Source: Fagopyrum homotropicum
Taxonomy: Eukaryota; Streptophyta; Magnoliopsida; Caryophyllales; Polygonaceae
Length of the DNA stretch: 64,000 nt
Assembly (NCBI GenBank): GCA_033239125.1
Contig: BSWB01000002.1
Span: forward strand, 3,877,001-3,941,000
Reading direction: 5' to 3'
Numbering within the stretch: the first letter of the stretch is position 1; each line of letters starts with the position of its first letter. Shown here one piece after another: positions 58,276 through 64,000 of this stretch. A program made the position numbers and the translations under genes. The notes below the pieces were generated by a model. That model was not told the origin of the DNA. It searched no databases and saw nothing but the letters and a program-made list of their open reading frames with translations.

Positions 58276-60195
58276 TTTTCTCATCTCTAGTATTCGTTGA
58301 TGCTGATAACAAGTTGTTATGTTTTGGAATATTGGAATTAATGACGAGATTGACGATATAGATATTTAAAACTAATTTTATATCATCTTTTGAGAAGTTG
58401 TTAGTTGTTTGAGAATTCGGTTTACGTTATTTGTGATTGTAAGTTTGCTAAAAAGATCGGAAAACATTTGGTTTTGCGGGAGTGTCAAAGGATCTTTTCT
58501 TTTAAAAGCACATAAAATGATAATTTAATAGATTTATTTTTAATATTTATCTATTTTAAAAAAATCTACACCAAAAGTTTGCTTTTAAACCAATTTTACT
58601 AAATACATTGATTGATTTTTTTAAATATCTTATAAAACTACACCAAAATAGTTACCGATCATGATCGATCACACGAAACTTTACAGCTAAAATAATGAAT
58701 TCAACTATAGAAAAACTAGGGTTTGAAAATATTTGGACATATATACGACACTAAATCGGAATATAATTATATAACGAAATTGCATTATTTGTTTAAATTA
58801 TTTAATATGTCACGAGAAATGTTATCAGAATATAATGATGCATGTACATTGTCCTCGGGTCCCAACAAATCTTCCATCTACTTGGATTTATTGCCTCATA
58901 TGATTTCATATATTATTTAAAGAATTTGCAGAAAACACCAATTATATATCAATATTTATCAAAAATATCCACTATATTTTAAATTATAACAAAAACCATC
59001 TCTTAATACCAAAATATACAAAAAACACTTCTTTTAAACTTGACTTTACAACATACCACTAAATCACTAGTGTATATAGTAGGCTCTTTATAGTTTCATA
59101 ATCGATATAGAAAAACTATCAACGCGTCCAGTGGCAGAGGTAGGATATATTTGAAGGGCACAGAACGACTTGAAATATTTAACTCGATACAAAAGATATA
59201 GAGATAAAAAAAAAAGTTCATTACTAAGAACTAGAGTTTAGTATAACAAAAGAGGAAACACTGTAAAGGGAGCAAATCCCTCTTTCGGGATCTCATACTT
59301 TGAAAATGTTGAATGATAACTTTATTATCAATGCTTTTGAAAACTTCTTTCTGGATATAACAAATCAAACTGTCAGTAATTCATCTTCCATCTTGTTGCA
59401 CAATTCTGTCGTGACAACTGGTAACACTAAAGTCAACTCTATAAGATGATATATTAAATGATTGCCGTGATAACTGTCAGTGAGAAATTCATCTCTTTGT
59501 CGTAGTATTTACGTACAAACGTTATCAATTTTGATCTATCTTGATAACAAGAATTGTATATCGAGTCGATTGTTGTAACTTTTCTATTGAAGGATGATTT
59601 TCAGTAATTATGGGTATATAAGGGTGGGGTGTTGTTTGATAAAATTCTCAATTATTAATGCTAATTAAATGGGTTGCATGATCTTATGCATCAATACTGT
59701 GATGTCCTAATTTCAAATATCCTAATATTTTTATATAATTAAAAATTCTCTAGACAGTCTAATCCATTAATATATGTCCAAATGTATAATTTGTGGTATA
59801 AACTTGTGATGAGTTGTTCGATTAAAGAAAACATTATAATGACCTTGCTCGATCTTGTACTGATTACGTGTTTGATATTTTTTTAAAAAAAATATGAGTT
59901 TAAAATTTAATAGTTGAATCAACAAGCAAGCTTGCTACACCTATAAATCAAGTGTATTAGAAGAATTAACGTATCGAACTTATATATTAGACTCCGTTAT
60001 TTCGGGTATGTATATGATCTATAATAATTTATGGCCGCACCCCCAAGTGCAATCGTTTAGGTTTGCGGTCAATGTCTAAAGGATGACAATTCTGATTAGC
60101 CATGATCCAAAATTGAACAACTTTAATTACATGCGAAATTCAAGCGGCCAAGATAGCGCATGTTTGTTTTTTGTTGCATGTTTGAGAGCATATGC
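58276..60195. other. AT-rich intergenic DNA
   Basis: No gene was recognised. Confidence 0.35.
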
Positions 60196-60343
60196 ACGTT
60201 AGACTTCAGTCAACAACACATAAGTCTAACAAAGTTTCATTCTAAAACCAATTGACAATAAGAGGAGTGACCAACAACTTATATACTAGAATGCGGGCTT
60301 GTTTATGCCAGTGTGAAACAATGATCTCCACAATATCAAAGAT
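60196..60343 (-). repeat. TRIM-like module, inverted copy
   Basis: Has AACACATAA, then TTTCATTCTAAAACCAATTG, ACAATAAGAGGAGT and CTTATATACTAG in the order of 27385-27521, ending near GATCTCCACAA. Confidence 0.5.
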
Positions 60344-60432
60344 GTGAACCTAAAACCCGCTAACCGATCCAAATAAATGAAAATTTCATAGATAGCACGT
60401 GACAAGCTTTGTTTGCAAAGCTCCTCAAAAAA

Positions 60433-61148
60433 TATCCTCAAGAACTTCACTATCTAGAACTGCCCCCAAAACCGCCTTCAACTACCATTGGAACATGATC
60501 CTCAAAACGAGAGACGACCTTCTTGCCTCCACTCATCCCACCACCTGCCTAACCTTGATTAACAACCCTAATAACACCTTTTCAATGACCAAAACCTACA
60601 ATAATCTCAAACCCCCTAAAACAACTACCTTCTGGTGCCCTCCCATCTAGTAGAACCTTAACTCCCCAAAATGCAGCTTCATTACCTAGCTCGATGGGCA
60701 TCCTATCCTCACAAGCTCCAAAAATGAATAACCATCCCTAGCAACACCTGTACACTCTGCCTCCGCCTCCCGGAAGATGACCACCATCTTTGGGCATGGC
60801 TTAGCTCTCATACCAACCCCAAACCCCATTTCATTGACAGTGTTCGCATTTCAAGCATCACAATCTACATCTACTTAACTTGGAAGGTTAGAAATGATCT
60901 GGTCTACAACAACACCTCTAACACTGCTATTGTATGCGCTAGCAACACCATTCATCACACGAAGAACTATGTTTCCCATCGCTGGAAGGATAGATCTCTA
61001 GACTCCCTATCTTGGGGTAAAATCCTTGGGATTCACCTTATCTAAGCTCCCGCATGCTCATATCTTGTAATCTATATTTCTATGCTACCTGGTCTAGTAG
61101 ACCCTGATGTAAATTCTTCTCCTTTTCTAATTAACATAATTTAAAAAA
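60433..61148 (+). pseudogene. 5'-truncated LINE (zf-RVT end) with perfect target duplication
   Basis: The first frame (to 60650) reads LKTRDDLLAS and FSMTKTYNNLKPPKTTTFWC. A second frame reads MQLHYLARWASYPHKLQK and CTLCLRLPEDDHHLWAW (zf-RVT Cys/His), then WKVRNDLVYNN and HRWKDRSLDSL, and stops. It ends in a nine-A tail and is bounded by an exact 16-bp duplication, AAAGCTCCTCAAAAAA (60417-60432 and 61149-61164). No RNase H follows the zinc domain. Confidence 0.85.
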
Positions 61149-61164
61149 AAAGCTCCTCAAAAAA

Positions 61165-61682
61165 GTTCTTTCTTGCATGATTTAGTTATTTTATCGGTTT
61201 GCCAAAAATTTGTGAAGTGAATGGCCCTTCAAAGGTCAAAGTATTTGAGAAAGAAGTAGTATTTTGGATTATCTTTATAAATTACGATGTTTCACGACAT
61301 GAATAATGTTACAACCTAAAATCCCGACCCAAATAACCTACTGCAGTTTAACCTAAAACCTGATTGTATGACTCAATCCGCATAACCTACCATAATTTAA
61401 CCTAAAATCCCGACCTTAACAACTATAACATTCCGATAATGAAATTTAAGAATTGATATAGGCATATCACACATATGTATTATAAAAAGTAAAATATAGA
61501 AAATTAACTGCCATACCTCCAACTTTCTTGCAACTACCACACCTTCACATGCATACAGAAGTTTTGTTAAGTAATGGTAACTTGTTATGTACTTCATTTT
61601 TATATTAGTTTATGCTTTGTCATGTGTCAGTATTCACCCCTCTCTTTTGTTTTGTCTTTCTTTTTTCCCAGAGGGTTAAGTA
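61165..61682. other. Intergenic DNA
   Basis: No feature apart from a diverged direct repeat, CCTAAAATCCCGACC, at about 61314 and 61400. Confidence 0.35.
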
Positions 61683-62865
61683 TAGCATGGGTGTAAATGG
61701 GGTGGGGATTACCCGAAATTTACGGGTATTATCCGTCAGGGGAATGGAAATTTTAAACGGAGACAAGGATGGATAAAACTTCGATTCCCCGTTCGGGGAT
61801 GGGAACGGGGATGAAGATAGTGGTATCCGCCTCGCTCTCCGATTCGAACCCAAATCCGTTTGGGATCCCTGACAGGAAACCCGATAGGGATCCCCGACGG
61901 ATAACCCGATGGGATCCCGACGGAGAATATGTCGGGGATACATATATATATATATATATAAGCAAATTGTATTTGTAGTACAATTTCTTTGTAGTTTCAT
62001 ATTTAATTCAAAAATTTTCGATGAACAATATAATTTCAACCTATATAAACTTTTTGTACTTTAAGATTACTCATTCCTACTTACACAAAATGTATTTTAA
62101 CGTTAAATATTTATTTGATAATTATATGTGTAAATTATACTAATGATAACCTATATTAATTTGATTTTCGATCATATGAGGATAACACCTCGTGAAATTT
62201 TTGAATACGTCATGAACGCCAAATCATGATGATCAAATGCACATCTCGCTACATGCTGTTTTTTTATGTGCCTTACTCTTTTAGATACGTGTTTTGATGT
62301 GCAATCTAAATCCTAAACCGTAAAATTAAAATGATAAAATAATATAACATTTTATCTTAAGATCGTAATCTAAATGTTAGTAATATATAATTAATTTAGT
62401 TTAGACAAGTTTGTACTACGGGTCTCGATCATACTTGAACGAACGAAACCTGATATATAGACGGTTTAACTTTACTTTGCCAAATTTGTATTTTTTTTAA
62501 AAAAAATGAAAATTTCTTCTTTCTTTTTTTTTACTTGCGTTTTTTTTATATAGTTAAAAAAATAACAATTTTGTATTTCATGGTCTAATTTCACATTTAT
62601 TATCCTAGTCAATGTTTTGTTGTCAACCTCCTAAAAGTTAAACGGGGATGGGGATTTGTACGGGGAAACCCATAAAATTTTTAAATGGAGAAATTAAAGG
62701 GGGACGGAGATTTCCTGATGAGGACGAATATCCGACGGGTACGGGGATGGGGACAATTCTCAATACCCGAACGGGGATAGGGATGGGGACGAGGGGCATT
62801 ATATTAAACGGGGATGAAGATGAATAAAGTACTCCCCGACCATATCCGACCCATTGACACCCCTA
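61683..62865. mobile_element. 1.2 kb element with long G-rich inverted ends (hAT-like)
   Basis: The left end contains GGGTGTAAATGGGG and the inverted right end TAGGGGTGTCAATGGGTCGG. Both arms, about 250 bp each, are dense in GGGGATGGGGA / TCCCCG words in opposite orientation around an AT-rich core with a (TA)n at 61940-61960. The 8-bp flanks match only in part (GTTAAGTA, GTTAGTTG), so the exact ends are uncertain. Overlapping ORFs at 61620-62039 arise from the repeats. Confidence 0.6.
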
Positions 62866-63454
62866 GTTAGTTGCTTCGGCTAGTTTATAAAAAAAAAAGT
62901 TTAACATGTCAGTTTTCGGTTAAAGTTTGGCTTGTATAGTTAAATAACGCTATAAGTTTCTATATTATTCGAGCTGTTCGGAATCGATTCAGGCTCGTTT
63001 ACTTTTTAAATGAGACGGATATGAATATATTTTAAAAGTAGTTTAAAATTTATACTAAGTTCATTTATAAAATTATAAAGGAAGTGTAGAACACCCGAAT
63101 CTCATTCTATCCACCCATTTCATCCGATGAAAGCGGGTGGATTAGATGTGGGTGAGACCCTTAGTAGGAGGTGGGTCGGGTGGGGTTCACAATTTTGGGT
63201 GATGGATCAGGTGGTGGTCAAGCTCATCCACCCGTCACCCGATACATTGTCATCCATAAATTCAAGCGTCATGTTAAACTAACTCATATATTTCTTTGAA
63301 ACATCACTAATATCGCACCCAAAGTGTAAAATTAGTGCTTAATTAATTCCGCACTTGGAACCAGAAAATGAAGGTTTGCAGATTAAACAAATCATACATG
63401 TCCAAGCCTTTTGGCTAGATATGTATAATGTTTATTCATCGAATTAATATTTAT
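62866..63454. other. Intergenic DNA
   Basis: About 63100-63250 has several GGGTGG/CCACCC words, including inverted pairs. No gene was seen. Confidence 0.35.
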
Positions 63455-64000
63455 ATGTGGTATGTGGGTCGTTGTGGCCTACTAATATGTGGGTTCTTAA
63501 TCGCCTCCTCACTCTCGAGAAAATCAAGGCATGGAACTTGATCAACAATGACATCAGCAAACTATGTAATAATGCCCCTGAAAATGATGACCACTTATGG
63601 TATCACTACAGTTATGGCTCGCTTGTACTGGATATCGACTCTCGCTGGACCAAGACTCCCTACCCTGCTCCATATATAAACAACTTTTAGACTTGGCTTG
63701 AGTCCTGGAATAGGCAAAAACCTAGCCTGTTGGAGAGGGTCATGATTGCTTCCATTATCTCCTTCCTCTACCATATTTGGATTGCAAGAAACAACATGGT
63801 TTACAACACCACTTTCACCAGACCAATTGATTGTGCCAGAGAGATCATTCGATCAGTCAAACTTCATTTCGGGTACAACTGGAAAGACAGATCTCAATCC
63901 ACATTGGACATGGCACTTATGCTGAACATAAACCTCACCTGATTGATTTTCCCTCCCTAGTCTTGGACTCCTTTTGATTCTATGTTTTTTGCTTCTGCTC
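63455..64000 (+). pseudogene. LINE fragment (zf-RVT end), runs to the window edge
   Basis: VWVLNRLLTLEKIKAWN-like sequence precedes CNNAPENDDHLWYHYSYG (zf-RVT, first Cys pair eroded). After a stop at about 63690, a second frame (to 63942) reads IISFLYHIWIARNNMVYN and FGYNWKDRSQSTLD, then stops. It belongs to the same family as 60433-61148, with no RNase H. The 3' end lies at or beyond the right edge. Confidence 0.75.

Noticed and set aside
61620..62039. 139-codon minus-strand ORF and overlapping frames
   Set aside because: They arise from the G-rich arm of a terminal-inverted-repeat element and cross a (TA)n run.
1..64000. tRNA, rRNA or CRISPR arrays
   Set aside because: No cloverleaf with A and B boxes, no rRNA-like conserved blocks and no regularly spaced identical repeats were seen; short GGTTCGAA-like words occur only inside repeats.

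Overview
The window is nuclear DNA from a plant, most likely a eudicot. It is AT-rich, genes are sparse and carry canonical GT/AG introns, and the families present are plant ones: a group C-type MAP kinase, a WUN1/SAG20 wound-induced protein, an AVT6-type amino acid transporter, a METTL22-like methyltransferase and a defensin-like secreted peptide. Most of the rest is transposon debris. The species cannot be named from this sequence.

Layout. 0-8 kb: tail of a decayed Mutator-type transposase, a MITE, a detached copy of the kinase promoter, a block of diverged tandem repeats, and a dead Ulp1/C48-protease transposon gene split by a 2.13 kb solo LTR. 8.5-9.7 kb: a single-exon MAP-kinase-like gene whose activation loop lacks the TxY phosphorylation motif. 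10.5-11.3 kb: Tourist-like MITEs. 13-13.5 kb (minus): WUN1-like gene with no visible in-frame ATG. 14-14.9 kb: a foldback element with a 9-bp target duplication. 15.2-19.9 kb (minus): a 5'-truncated LINE whose RNase H domain is cut by a second solo LTR of the same family as the one at 4.4 kb. 20-35 kb: no convincing gene; hairpins, elements sitting in TA microsatellites, TRIM-like repeats, a second foldback element and a LINE scrap. 35.4-38.5 kb (minus): nine-exon METTL22-like gene, complete and phase-consistent. 39.1-39.4 kb (plus): two-exon defensin-like peptide gene, divergent from it. 39.5-40.6 kb: a third foldback element with a LINE nested in it. 41-42 kb (minus): dead copia polyprotein fragment. 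42.2-42.8 kb: a Helitron with a textbook 3' end. 44.2-47.4 kb (plus): five-exon AVT6-like transporter with a hAT-type MITE in intron 1. 47.4-64 kb: repeats, MITEs, three LINE fragments, a tandem repeat and a 1.2 kb G-rich terminal-inverted-repeat element.

The host genes look functionally independent; only METTL22-like and the peptide gene are close enough (558 bp, divergent) to share regulatory DNA. The best leads are the kinase without TxY, the promoter copy lying about 5.6 kb upstream of it, the WUN1-like gene without ATG, and the nested transposons, whose exact target duplications give a relative insertion order. All gene structures were read by eye from reading frames, splice dinucleotides and family motifs; no database search was run.
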